This document shows, piece after piece, positions 37,492-46,107 of a stretch of 64,000 nt of DNA; the stretch's first letter is position 1, and every line of letters starts with the position of its first letter. Both the position numbers and the translations under genes were made by a program. The DNA comes from Rhizobium sp. BK251 (GTDB lineage: Bacteria > Pseudomonadota > Alphaproteobacteria > Rhizobiales > Rhizobiaceae). The notes beneath the pieces were generated by a model, which was given only the letters and a program-made list of their open reading frames with translations, did no database searches and was not told where the DNA came from. The stretch is taken from the NCBI RefSeq assembly GCF_004345245.1, contig NZ_SLUQ01000001.1, positions 248,001 to 312,000 of the forward strand. The letters run 5' to 3'.

Positions 37492-40344
37492 TCACGCCAG
37501 CGAGGCAAGCAACGCCGCCGCCGCCTTCAGATCCCTCGTCGCCCGGCCTTCCGTGAATTGCTCGTAGATCGGTTGGAGCAGGTCGCGTGCAGCGGCGGGA
37601 TGTCCGCTGTCGGCAAGAAGCGCGGCGAGATCGATGGCCGTACGCAGTTCCCATGCCCTGGCACCCTGCCGGCGGCTCCAATCCAGTGACTGTCGAAAGC
37701 ATTTCTCGGCTCTCTCCGGATCCGGCCCGGATCTCTTGAGAAAGAGCCGGCCCATCAGTCGAAGCAACTCCGGCATATAGCAGTGATCGCCATTGACCTC
37801 GATCGATCGGATCGCCTCTTCGACCTGCAACGCGCTTTCCTCGAGCCGACCGAGCGAAGCAAGGCCGCCGACAAGGGCAATCCGGAAATGGCTGGTCATC
37901 AGCTCGTATGGCGCCGAGTGGAGCTCCACTAGACACTCCTGCAGGCTTCTGGTTCCGCTCTCCGCGTCGCCCCGGAGTATCGCGAGTTCCGCCTTGAAGG
38001 CGCGCCCGACGGCAAGATAGGGCGCCATCGAATGAGCGGTCGCGCGGGCGACAAGCCAGTCCGTGTGCTCCTCTGCGGCCTCGAGGTCACCGGACCAGAT
38101 GAACACGGAAGTGGCCCAGATCAGAGCGATGCACAGGGTAAGCGGATGCTCCATGCCGGCCGCCTCCTCGACGGTCTCGCGAGCGACCACCGCGGCCTGG
38201 TCCGGCCGGCCTTGGAGCCACAGATTTCGCGCGAGGATGCCGCGGGCCAGATTCCTGCTTTCGAACCCAAGGTAGATCTTGGCGGGCCGCTCGGAGATTG
38301 GCGCGGGGTGCAGCGCCGCTTCCAGCTCGGCGCGGGCGCCCTCGAGTTCCCCCACGAGGTGCAGGGAAATGCCAGACAGCGAATGCGCGAGTGCAATCGC
38401 GGCCGTATCCTTCAGATCGTCTGCAAGAAGCGCGCACCGCCGCGCATAGTCCAGCGTGGTCCTGAAATCGCCGATCCGCAGGTGGAACATGTGCAGCGGC
38501 CCCAGCACCTGCAACTGATCGAGGGCATCGCCGCATTTTCCGGCGAGCAGCAGGCTGCGGTTCAGGGCGACGCGCGCCGCATTGCTGCCGCCGCGCGTGA
38601 ACATCAGCGAAACGCCCAGCGCCGACTGGAGGTACATCTCCGTGTGCCCTCCGCGTGCGGTCTCGTCGAGGGTAAGGAGCGCGCGCTCAGACCAGTGGTG
38701 GCATTCGGCCAGCAACGACATCGCCAGAAGGACAGGCGCCGCGGTGGTCGCAAGCGTAACCGCAATTTCCGTGTTGCCGCTGTCGCCAAAGGACCACTCA
38801 AGGGCGCCGCGCACATTGGCGAGACCTGCGACATGCGGGGCCCGTTCGGCAGCACTTAACAAGGTGGGCCATTCCGTTCCGACCTGATCCAGCCATCCCC
38901 TGAAATAGCGTGCATGGCGCGCGGCGACCTCATCGAACTCGCCGGCGTCGATGCTGGCTCGCAAGGCATATTCGCGTGTCGTGTCCAGGAGCCGATAGCG
39001 CATCATGGCGCCGAGTGGCCGGGCGGCAACCATCGACTTGGTAACGAGGCTGTCGATGGTGTTGAAAACGAGTGCGTTGTCTATGGCCGCATCGGTAGCG
39101 ACTGCGAGCGCCGCTTCCATCGTGAAATGGCCTACGAAGACGGCGAGCCGGCGCAGTACCGCGCGCTCCGGTTCGGAAAGCAACTCGTAGCTCCAGTCGA
39201 GCGTGGCTTGAAGCGTCTGCTGACGCGCCGGCGCGTTGCGTTGACCGGTCCACATGAGGTTGAGGCGTTGGTCGAGAAGCGCAGCGGTCTGTTCGAGGCC
39301 GAAGGCTGCGACACGGCCCGCCGCCAATTCGATCGCGAGCGCCATGCCGTCCAGCTTGCGGCAAATGCGGGCAATGATGGCGGCTTCGGCGTCGTCGAGG
39401 TTCAGGCGGGCTCCGCTCGCAATCGCGCGCTCTACGAAAAGCTGGGCGGCGGGGAAAGATCGTGCGGTCTCCACTGTCAGTCCCGGGTCGTCCGGAGGGC
39501 AGGGAAGCGGGGCGAGTTTGTAGACGTGCTCCCCCTCGATCCGGATCGCCTCTCGGCTCGTTGCAAGGATGTGCACATCCGGCGCGGCTGCGAAGATCCG
39601 CGAGGTCAGGGCGGCGACCGCTTCAATGAGGTGTTCGCAGGTGTCGATGATCAGCAGAATTCGCTTTTCCGCCAGATAGGCGACGACGGAGGCCGTGGGA
39701 TCTGTCGCCTGCACCGACAGCCCGAGCGTCGAGGCGATAGCATTCGCCGCGAAATTGCCGTCGCGGACCATGCCGAGATCAACGAACAGAACGTCACCGT
39801 CAAACGCTTCCACCAGCTCATGGCCGACTGCAACGGCCACGGTCGTCTTGCCTATTCCGCCGGCGCCGAGAATCGTGACGAAGCGCGCAAGATGCACCTG
39901 TGTCGCGATGGCCGAAACGTCGTCGGCGCGCCCCATCGTCCGTGCCAGCCGGCTCGGCAGGTTGACATGGCGATGGTTGGCCTCGGAGTGCCTGGAGGCC
40001 GGCTTGTTGCCGCCTGAACGCGTGAGTGGTGCCACGAAGCAGTAGCCGCGCCCCGGGAGGGTCGCGATATAGCGTGCATCGCTGCCGTCTCCCAGAACCC
40101 TGCGCAATTCGGCGACCTGGAACCTGAGACTGCCTTCCTCCACGATGACGTCCGGCCAGACTTCGTCCATCAATTCCTTCTTGCCCACGACCTCGTTGGC
40201 GCGGCGCACCAGGGCAATCAGGATGTCGAGAGCGCGCGCACCGAGTTCGGCGGGCTCCCCTTCCTTCAGGAGGAGTCGCTCCTTCGCCACCAGCGTAAAG
40301 GGACCGAAGCTTACGAGTTCCTTGTCCCGTGCGACCGGCTCCAT
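37492..40344 (-). CDS. winged-helix STAND ATPase regulator with TPR-like C-terminus
   Basis: A large regulator of about 950 residues. Residues 10-105 form an OmpR/PhoB-type winged helix (LGARALDILIALVRR, then GSLRFQVAELRRVLGD and TLPGRGYCF). An NB-ARC/STAND ATPase follows with a P-loop in ILGAGGIGKTTVAVA (about 155), Walker B LLIIDTCEH and sensor LATSREAIRIEGE. The last 400 residues are alpha-helical repeats of TPR/MalT type. ATG 40344 follows GGAGAG; an in-frame TTG at 40371 is an alternative. It is divergent from an exported epoxide hydrolase, with 10-bp-phased direct repeats between them. The inducing ligand is unknown. Confidence 0.87.
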   Translation of the reverse strand: MEPVARDKELVSFGPFTLVAKERLLLKEGEPAELGARALDILIALVRRANEVVGKKELMDEVWPDVIVEEGSLRFQVAELRRVLGDGSDARYIATLPGRGYCFVAPLTRSGGNKPASRHSEANHRHVNLPSRLARTMGRADDVSAIATQVHLARFVTILGAGGIGKTTVAVAVGHELVEAFDGDVLFVDLGMVRDGNFAANAIASTLGLSVQATDPTASVVAYLAEKRILLIIDTCEHLIEAVAALTSRIFAAAPDVHILATSREAIRIEGEHVYKLAPLPCPPDDPGLTVETARSFPAAQLFVERAIASGARLNLDDAEAAIIARICRKLDGMALAIELAAGRVAAFGLEQTAALLDQRLNLMWTGQRNAPARQQTLQATLDWSYELLSEPERAVLRRLAVFVGHFTMEAALAVATDAAIDNALVFNTIDSLVTKSMVAARPLGAMMRYRLLDTTREYALRASIDAGEFDEVAARHARYFRGWLDQVGTEWPTLLSAAERAPHVAGLANVRGALEWSFGDSGNTEIAVTLATTAAPVLLAMSLLAECHHWSERALLTLDETARGGHTEMYLQSALGVSLMFTRGGSNAARVALNRSLLLAGKCGDALDQLQVLGPLHMFHLRIGDFRTTLDYARRCALLADDLKDTAAIALAHSLSGISLHLVGELEGARAELEAALHPAPISERPAKIYLGFESRNLARGILARNLWLQGRPDQAAVVARETVEEAAGMEHPLTLCIALIWATSVFIWSGDLEAAEEHTDWLVARATAHSMAPYLAVGRAFKAELAILRGDAESGTRSLQECLVELHSAPYELMTSHFRIALVGGLASLGRLEESALQVEEAIRSIEVNGDHCYMPELLRLMGRLFLKRSGPDPERAEKCFRQSLDWSRRQGARAWELRTAIDLAALLADSGHPAAARDLLQPIYEQFTEGRATRDLKAAAALLASLA

Positions 40345-40663
40345 CTTCAGTTTTCTCTCCAGGTCGTCCAACTGCTCTATCCTAGGCCAGTAACAAGGGT
40401 GGCACTACAAACTCGGGCGATCTGCCCGCCTCCAATGCGACCTGCGAGAGCCAATCCCGAACCGTGTTCACGATGCATCTCCAACACTGTTGTTAAGCGT
40501 CCAACTCCATCACTGCTGCCGATTTCTAACGGCAACTAACGGCTGATAACGGGCAACTAACAACGGCTTCGGTCAAGATCGCCGCACTGCAAGTAGGACA
40601 CTGCCGGCACTCGTCGAGCTTCCGGTGAAAGTGAGTCCGACTTGCTTCGAGGAGTAAACGATC
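40345..40663. other. divergent promoter region of the STAND regulator and epoxide hydrolase
   Basis: A 319-base gap without a gene. Its main feature is a set of phased direct repeats at 40526-40561, listed separately. No terminator or further small gene was seen. Confidence 0.55.
40526..40561. promoter_or_regulatory. 10-bp-phased direct repeats (CTAACGG type)
   Basis: CTAACGG at 40526 and 40536, ATAACGG at 40546 and CTAAC at 40557 form an array with one-helical-turn spacing. Tandem repeats of this kind are bound by OmpR-type winged-helix proteins, and the adjacent regulator carries such a domain. The array lies about 100 bases before the epoxide hydrolase start. Confidence 0.6.
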
Positions 40664-41953
40664 ATGCCTGCAGTATCTCTATCCCCTACGCGTCGAAGTT
40701 TTCTTGCAACTTCGGGCGCATTGCTGGCCGCCTCGGCAGCTGCAAATGCCCTCACCTTGTTTCCTGCGCAAGCTACGGCCGCGGATGCCACATCGATCCG
40801 CCCTTTCAGCGTGAATGTTCCGGAGCAGGATCTCGTCGACCTCCGCACCCGGGTCAAAGCGACAAGGTGGCCCGCCAAGGAGACCGTCGCCGATCAATCC
40901 CAGGGCGTCCAGCTCGCGAAGCTCCAGGAGCTCGTCCGCTATTGGGGGACGGACTATGATTGGCGAAAAACAGAGGCGAAGCTGAATGCCTTACCGATGT
41001 TCGTGACCGAGATCGACGGCCTCGATATCCAGTTCATTCACGTTCGCTCCAAGAACCCGAATGCCATGCCGCTGATTATCACCCACGGTTGGCCGGGCTC
41101 TGTCCTTGAACTCCTGAAGGTCATCGGACCACTCACCGACCCGGCTGCGCACGGCGCAAGCGCGGACGACGCCTTCGACGTCGTGATCCCGTCGATGCCC
41201 GGTTATGGCTTCTCGGAGCAGCCGACGGAATCCGGCTGGGGTCCGGACCGGATCGGGCTGGCCTGGGACGTGCTGATGAGGCGCCTGGGATACACCCACT
41301 ATGTCGCCCAGGGTGGCGATTGGGGCTCGGTCATCGCGGACAGGATGGCTCGCCAGAACCTGAGCGGGCTGCTTGGCATCCACGTAAACATGCCGGCAAC
41401 CGTGCCGCCCGAGGCCGCAAAGGCGATGAGCGCAGGCGAGCCGGCGCCGGCCGGACTTACCGACGACGAGAAGGCCGCTTACGACAAACTCAGCGCCTTC
41501 TTCAGCAAGAACGGCGCCTACGGCGCGATGATGACTACCCGTCCGCAGACTGTGGGCTATGGATTGACGGACTCGCCTGCGGGACTGGCCGCCTGGATGC
41601 TGGACAAGTTCAACGAATGGACATTCAGCGGCGGCGATGCGCAGAAGTCGCTCACGAAGGACGAGATACTGGATGACATCACGCTCTACTGGCTGACGAA
41701 CAGCGCGATTTCCTCGGCACAGCTCTATTGGGAAAACAATGCCAACAATTTCAACGCCGTGGACATTTCCATTCCGGCCGCGGTCACTATCTTCCCGGGC
41801 GAGATCTATCAGGCACCTCGCAGCTGGGTCGAGAAGAGCTACCACAATCTGATCTACTTCAACGAAGTCGACAAAGGCGGGCACTTCGCTGCCTGGGAAG
41901 AGCCGGAGCTCTTCAGTGCCGAACTTCGGGCAGCGTTCAGACCCCTGCGGTAG
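40664..41953 (+). CDS. Tat-exported epoxide hydrolase (EHN family)
   Basis: A 429-residue protein with a twin-arginine signal (SPTRRSFLATSGALLAASAAANA) and cleavage expected near residue 40. The EHN N-terminal domain (RPFSVNVPEQDLVDLRTRVKATRWP) is followed by an alpha/beta hydrolase with oxyanion HGWPGS, nucleophile Asp in GGDWGS and His in GGHFAAWEEPE. It should open epoxides or hydrolyse related ring compounds in the periplasm. It is divergent from the STAND regulator, which probably controls it. It is followed by an Ohr gene 60 bases away. Confidence 0.88.
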   Translation: MPAVSLSPTRRSFLATSGALLAASAAANALTLFPAQATAADATSIRPFSVNVPEQDLVDLRTRVKATRWPAKETVADQSQGVQLAKLQELVRYWGTDYDWRKTEAKLNALPMFVTEIDGLDIQFIHVRSKNPNAMPLIITHGWPGSVLELLKVIGPLTDPAAHGASADDAFDVVIPSMPGYGFSEQPTESGWGPDRIGLAWDVLMRRLGYTHYVAQGGDWGSVIADRMARQNLSGLLGIHVNMPATVPPEAAKAMSAGEPAPAGLTDDEKAAYDKLSAFFSKNGAYGAMMTTRPQTVGYGLTDSPAGLAAWMLDKFNEWTFSGGDAQKSLTKDEILDDITLYWLTNSAISSAQLYWENNANNFNAVDISIPAAVTIFPGEIYQAPRSWVEKSYHNLIYFNEVDKGGHFAAWEEPELFSAELRAAFRPLR

Positions 41954-42013
41954 TCGGCAGTCGCAACAGCAGATGCCCTATCGGCAAACAGCATTCGTTC
42001 AAAGGAACCAGGT

Positions 42014-42430
42014 ATGACCCAGCAGGCAAGAGTAGTGTACACAGCCAGAACCCATACGACCGGCGGCCGGGACGGAGCATCGCGCAGCTCCGATGGCCGG
42101 CTTGACATCAAGCTTTCGACACCCGGAACCGAGGCCGGCGGCACCAATCCCGAGCAGCTCTTCGCGGCCGGCTGGTCGGCATGCTTCGAAGGGGCAATCG
42201 GCCTTGCCTCCCGCAAGATGAAGGTCACGCTGCCTTCGGACCTGGCAATCGATGCCGAAGTGGATCTCTGCCTGGGTGACGACGGCCACTTCCTCCGGGC
42301 CCGCCTCAATGTCAGTCTGCCCGGCCTGGAGCAGAGCGTTGCCCGGGCCCTCGTCGACATGGCGCACGAGACTTGCCCTTATTCCAGGGCCACGCGCGGG
42401 AACATCGAGGTGGCGATCAATCTCGTCTGA
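42014..42430 (+). CDS. Ohr/OsmC-family organic hydroperoxide reductase
   Basis: A 138-residue Ohr-family protein. Both redox cysteines are present: Cys57 (FAAGWSACFEGA) and Cys121 (HETCPYSRATRGN), spaced as in Ohr. Other family marks are GGTNPEQL and the C-terminal NIEVAINLV. It reduces organic hydroperoxides in the cytoplasm, using lipoylated proteins as reductant in characterised members. No OhrR-type MarR repressor is adjacent. It lies between two exported hydrolase genes on the same strand, and co-regulation is plausible. Confidence 0.9.
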   Translation: MTQQARVVYTARTHTTGGRDGASRSSDGRLDIKLSTPGTEAGGTNPEQLFAAGWSACFEGAIGLASRKMKVTLPSDLAIDAEVDLCLGDDGHFLRARLNVSLPGLEQSVARALVDMAHETCPYSRATRGNIEVAINLV

Positions 42431-42600
42431 TCGCCACCGCCGCCGGCCCTCTCTCCAACGCGACGGAGGGTGGGTCGTCCCAGGCGCGGTCGCGGTGGCC
42501 ACATCCACGCTGAGGGTGCTGGTGAGACACATTTGATGCGCGGCTCTCCGGACCGGGGAGCCTATCCTCTACGTAGAAAGACAGGCTAAGGAGAAGTTTC

Positions 42601-43665
42601 ATGCCCGATCAGATAGACCACGTCCGCCGCCGTTTTCTCGGCACTGCGGCAATGACGCTTGCGGCTGCCCAGTTCGTTGCAGCCCCGTCCGCGAATGCGC
42701 AATCGGGCGATAGCGGTTCGCCTGGGGTCGGTGGACAGATACCCGCGGTCAAGCCGGGGACCCACACCTCCTTCAGCCCATTGAAGCAGATCGACGCCGG
42801 CCTCCTCAATGTCGGATACGCGGAGGAAGGGCCCTCAGATGGTCCTGTCGTGATTTGCCTGCATGGCTGGCCCTACGACATCTACAGCTATGTCGATGTC
42901 GCGCCTCTGCTCGCTGCCGCCGGCTATCGGGTCATCATCCCGTATCTGCGCGGCTATGGAACCACACGGTTTCTCTCTGGCGAGACCATCCGCAACGGAC
43001 AGCCGGCGGCGCTGGCGGTCGATGCCATCGCGTTCATGGATGCGCTCAAGATCGAGACGGCGATTCTCGCCGGATACGACTGGGGCGCACGCACCGCCGA
43101 TATCGTGGCGGCGCTGTGGCCGGAGCGTGTGAAGGCCCTTGTCTCGGTGAGCGGCTACCTCATCAGCAACCAGCAGGCCGGGAAGATGCCGCTGCCGCCG
43201 CGGGCCGAGCTGCAGTGGTGGTATCAGTTCTATTTCGCCACGGAGCGCGGTGAGGCCGGCTATGATGCCAACCGGCACGATTTCGCCAGGCTGATCTGGC
43301 AGCTGGCCTCGCCCAAGTGGAATTTTGACGATGCCACCTTCGATCGCAGTGCAGCTGCTTTCGAAAACGACGATCATGTCGCCATCGTCATCCACAACTA
43401 CCGCTGGCGGATGGACCTCGCCAAGGGCGAGGCGAAATATGACGAGATCGAGAAAAAGCTTGCGGAAGGTCCCGTGATCCACGTTCCGACAATCACCCTC
43501 GAGGGCGATGCGAACGGCGCGCCGCATCCGGACCCGGCGGCTTATGCCAAGAAATTCTCGGGCAAGTACATGCATCGGCTTATAGAAGGCGGCATCGGCC
43601 ACAATCTGCCGCAGGAAGCTCCGGAAGCCTTTGCCAAGGCGGTGGTGGACATCGACGCGGCCTAA
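42601..43665 (+). CDS. Tat-exported alpha/beta hydrolase (epoxide hydrolase/dehalogenase-like)
   Basis: A 354-residue protein with a twin-arginine signal (VRRRFLGTAAMTLAAAQF, then APSANA) and a mature alpha/beta hydrolase domain: oxyanion HGWPYD, nucleophile Asp in GYDWGAR, and catalytic His in GIGHNLPQEAPEAF. The Asp nucleophile points to epoxide hydrolase or haloalkane dehalogenase chemistry and away from esterase chemistry. It is preceded by AAGGAG. It is the second exported hydrolase in 2.5 kb, both around ohr. A large hairpin follows the stop. Confidence 0.85.
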   Translation: MPDQIDHVRRRFLGTAAMTLAAAQFVAAPSANAQSGDSGSPGVGGQIPAVKPGTHTSFSPLKQIDAGLLNVGYAEEGPSDGPVVICLHGWPYDIYSYVDVAPLLAAAGYRVIIPYLRGYGTTRFLSGETIRNGQPAALAVDAIAFMDALKIETAILAGYDWGARTADIVAALWPERVKALVSVSGYLISNQQAGKMPLPPRAELQWWYQFYFATERGEAGYDANRHDFARLIWQLASPKWNFDDATFDRSAAAFENDDHVAIVIHNYRWRMDLAKGEAKYDEIEKKLAEGPVIHVPTITLEGDANGAPHPDPAAYAKKFSGKYMHRLIEGGIGHNLPQEAPEAFAKAVVDIDAA

Positions 43666-43671
43666 GCAGAT

Positions 43672-43717
43672 TGGCGACCAGAGCTGCATCGCCTGGAACG
43701 CGCAGCTCTGGTCGCCA
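43672..43717 (+). terminator. 16-bp perfect hairpin after the exported hydrolase
   Basis: Arms TGGCGACCAGAGCTGC and its exact complement (43702-43717) are separated by 14 nt, just after the stop codon. There is no T-run, so it is either a terminator of the non-canonical kind or an mRNA 3'-end stabiliser. Confidence 0.6.
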
Positions 43718-43802
43718 CGCCTTTCGCCGTGTACTCCAGAACGGTCATGTGATGGAATGATCCGGTTGATCTCCATCAAATGCGTTCACCCGGGAGGCTC
43801 CA

Positions 43803-44759
43803 TTGGACCGTATCGATGCCATGAAAGTGTTCATCGCGGCTCTGGACGAGGGAAGCCTCGCGGCAGCAGGGCGAAAGCTCGGCCGTTCCCCGGCGGCCGT
43901 CAGCAGGGCGATCGCGTCTCTGGAAGAGCACGTCGGCATGCCGCTGCTGCATCGGACCACGCGCAGCATGAAGCTCAGCGAGGCAGGCGAGCGTTATTCG
44001 ATCGCCTGCAGGCGCGTACTTGCGGAGCTGGAGGAGGCCGACACCATCGCTGCCGGCCAACGATCGACGCCGCGCGGCATGCTGAATATCACCGCGCCCG
44101 TTGCCACGGGAGAGAGTGTCCTGCGGCAATTGATCGACGAATACATGGACGCGTACCCGACCGTCTCGGTTCGCCTGCACCTTCTCGACCGTCCCGTGAA
44201 CCTGATCGACGAGGGCATGGACATAGCGCTCAGGATCGCGCATCTCCCGGATTCAAGCCTGATCGCTATGAGGGTCGGTGAGGTCAGGCGCGTGGTCGCG
44301 GCGGCACCGCGCTATCTCTCGGAACATCCTCCCATCACGGAACCGAACGATCTGACAAAGCAGCAGATCGTTGCGATGACGCATTTCGGCATCGATTCCT
44401 GGAGTTTTCCCCCACTGGAGGGCTCGTCGGTGCCGAGGGCCGTGCAATTTTCCCCGCGCTTTGTCGTCAACAGCATCAGGGCCGCGGTCGCCTCCGCAGT
44501 CGAGGGGAGGGGAGTGATCAGGATGTTTTCCTATCACGTCGCGCCTGAGGTTGCCGATGGACGTCTCGAGATCATACTGCAGGGCGACGAACACGCGCCG
44601 CTCCCAGTGTATTTGATCGTGCCGCAGGGCAGGCTTGCGATCCCCAAGGTCCGGGCCTTCGTCGATTTCGCGCTGCCGCGGCTGCGCAGCGAGTTCGGAA
44701 AGCTGAAAAGCCAGACCTCGGCGGCATCCAGCGTCCGGCCCGCTTACGAGGGTGTGTAG
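43803..44759 (+). CDS. LysR-family regulator
   Basis: A 318-residue LysR regulator of the common CrgA/DmlR-like branch (MDRIDAMKVFIAALDEGSLAAAG, then KLGRSPAAVSRAIASLEEHVG). The start is TTG 43803, supported by GGGAGG upstream and by the family-typical MDRIDAM N-terminus; ATG 43821 is the alternative. The effector domain spans about 95-300. It lies between the hydrolase/ohr genes and the SDR gene, all on the plus strand. Members of this branch often control a neighbouring oxidoreductase. Confidence 0.84.
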   Translation: MDRIDAMKVFIAALDEGSLAAAGRKLGRSPAAVSRAIASLEEHVGMPLLHRTTRSMKLSEAGERYSIACRRVLAELEEADTIAAGQRSTPRGMLNITAPVATGESVLRQLIDEYMDAYPTVSVRLHLLDRPVNLIDEGMDIALRIAHLPDSSLIAMRVGEVRRVVAAAPRYLSEHPPITEPNDLTKQQIVAMTHFGIDSWSFPPLEGSSVPRAVQFSPRFVVNSIRAAVASAVEGRGVIRMFSYHVAPEVADGRLEIILQGDEHAPLPVYLIVPQGRLAIPKVRAFVDFALPRLRSEFGKLKSQTSAASSVRPAYEGV

Positions 44760-44837
44760 CGCTGTCCCGCAAACTCTGCCATTGTCCTGCCAGCTGAAGT
44801 AAAAGCTGCAATCTATCGAGCGGTAATATACAATAGA

Positions 44838-44851
44838 CTACGATGTCGTAG
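44838..44851. promoter_or_regulatory. inverted repeat upstream of SDR/tautomerase/NMO genes
   Basis: CTACGA-TG-TCGTAG is a perfect 6-bp inverted repeat in the 283-base gap before the SDR gene. It may be an operator. No adjacent TetR-type gene is present, so the partner is unknown. Confidence 0.35.
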
Positions 44852-45042
44852 GCGAGCTTCGAAATGCATGGTTTTATTCATGAATTTCGGATCTAACGCT
44901 CTTCATTCTTCCTCATTGCGGAAGAGTGTCTGCCGTATCGCAGGCATTCGCTCGAAGATCGATCGATACTACGTTTGTTGCATCGGAGCCATTGGCCCGA
45001 AGAAGAGTATATCCGAAGCAACAAACAGTATCGAGGTGTATC

Positions 45043-45753
45043 ATGACCGCTGAACAGAAAGTGGCAATCATTACCGGTGCCTCGCAGGGCATCGGTGCGG
45101 CACTGGTCTCAGCTTACAGGGACCGCAACTATCGTGTCGTCGCCACCGCACGCACGGTGGAGCCGTCAGACGATCCGGATGTTATTTCCGTGGCCGGCGA
45201 TATCGCCGACCCGAAGACCGCAGATCGCGTTATTTCCGAGGCGCTTGCAAAGTTCGGCCGCGTCGACACGCTGGTCAATAACGCCGGTATCTTCATCGCC
45301 AAGCCGTTCACAGACTATACGAAGGAGGACTACGCGGCTGTTGTCGCCGTCAACGTGGGGGGCTTCTTCCACATCACGCAGCTCGCGATCGGCGAAATGG
45401 CGAAGCGCGGCCGCGGCCACGTCGTTCAGATCACGACCAGCCTCGTCGACCACCCCAATTCGAACGTTCCCTCCGTGCTCGCCTCGCTGACCAAGGGCGG
45501 TCTGAGCGCGGCTACCAAGTCGCTTGCCATCGAGTATGCGCAGAAGGGCGTGCGCGTGAACGCCGTGTCGCCGGGCATCATCAAGACGCCGATGCACGGT
45601 CCCGAAACCTACGAGTTCCTCGAGAAGCTGCACCCTGTTGGCCGGATGGGTTCTATCGGCGATATTGTAGATGCCGTCCTGTACCTGGAGACGGCGGAGT
45701 TTGTCACCGGAGAAATCCTCCATGTCGATGGCGGCCAGGCGGCCGGTCATTGA
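45043..45753 (+). CDS. short-chain dehydrogenase/reductase lacking the usual catalytic Tyr
   Basis: A 236-residue SDR-fold protein. It shows the coenzyme motif ITGASQGIGAALVSAY, NNAGIFIAKPF, and the post-Rossmann RVNAVSPGIIKTPMHG. At the active site, where YxASK is expected, the sequence is VLASLTKGGL: the Lys is present but Tyr is replaced by Ala. That makes ordinary SDR chemistry doubtful or shifts it to another residue. Start MTAEQKVAI at 45043. It is followed 52 bases later by a tautomerase gene and then a nitronate monooxygenase gene, probably one operon. Confidence 0.82.
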   Translation: MTAEQKVAIITGASQGIGAALVSAYRDRNYRVVATARTVEPSDDPDVISVAGDIADPKTADRVISEALAKFGRVDTLVNNAGIFIAKPFTDYTKEDYAAVVAVNVGGFFHITQLAIGEMAKRGRGHVVQITTSLVDHPNSNVPSVLASLTKGGLSAATKSLAIEYAQKGVRVNAVSPGIIKTPMHGPETYEFLEKLHPVGRMGSIGDIVDAVLYLETAEFVTGEILHVDGGQAAGH

Positions 45754-45805
45754 CGTCGAAGGTGCCTCCAAGGGTATTCAACTGCTTCTGAGGGAGACCA
45801 AGACA

Positions 45806-46042
45806 ATGCCGATTGTAACGATCCAGATCACACGCGAAGGCACGACACCCGGAGCCTCGGCGGCCACCGCCGAGGAGAAGGCGGCACTCATCAAGGGTGT
45901 CAGCGAACTGCTCCTCGACGTGCTGAAGAAACCCATGCGGGGCACGTTCGTGGTGATCGAAGAAGTGGAAAAGGAAAACTGGGGGTGGGGCGGTCTTCCC
46001 GTCGATGCCTACCGCGCGCAGCTAGCGGCGGAGAAGGGTTGA
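45806..46042 (+). CDS. 4-oxalocrotonate tautomerase family protein
   Basis: A 78-residue tautomerase. After removal of Met the N-terminal Pro1 is exposed (MPIVTIQITREG), the catalytic base of the family. The KKPMRGTFVVIEEVEKENWGWGG segment matches the C-terminal half of small tautomerases. Located between an SDR gene and a nitronate monooxygenase gene, so a role in processing an enol, keto acid or nitro compound is likely. It is longer than the 62-residue 4-OT and closer to the roughly 75-residue uncharacterised group. Confidence 0.82.
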   Translation: MPIVTIQITREGTTPGASAATAEEKAALIKGVSELLLDVLKKPMRGTFVVIEEVEKENWGWGGLPVDAYRAQLAAEKG

Positions 46043-46107
46043 CCTGAAATCCATCGGTCCATCCGGGCCGGCAAGTTGCGGCGAGCCAGAGCAAAGCGAG
46101 AAGAACC

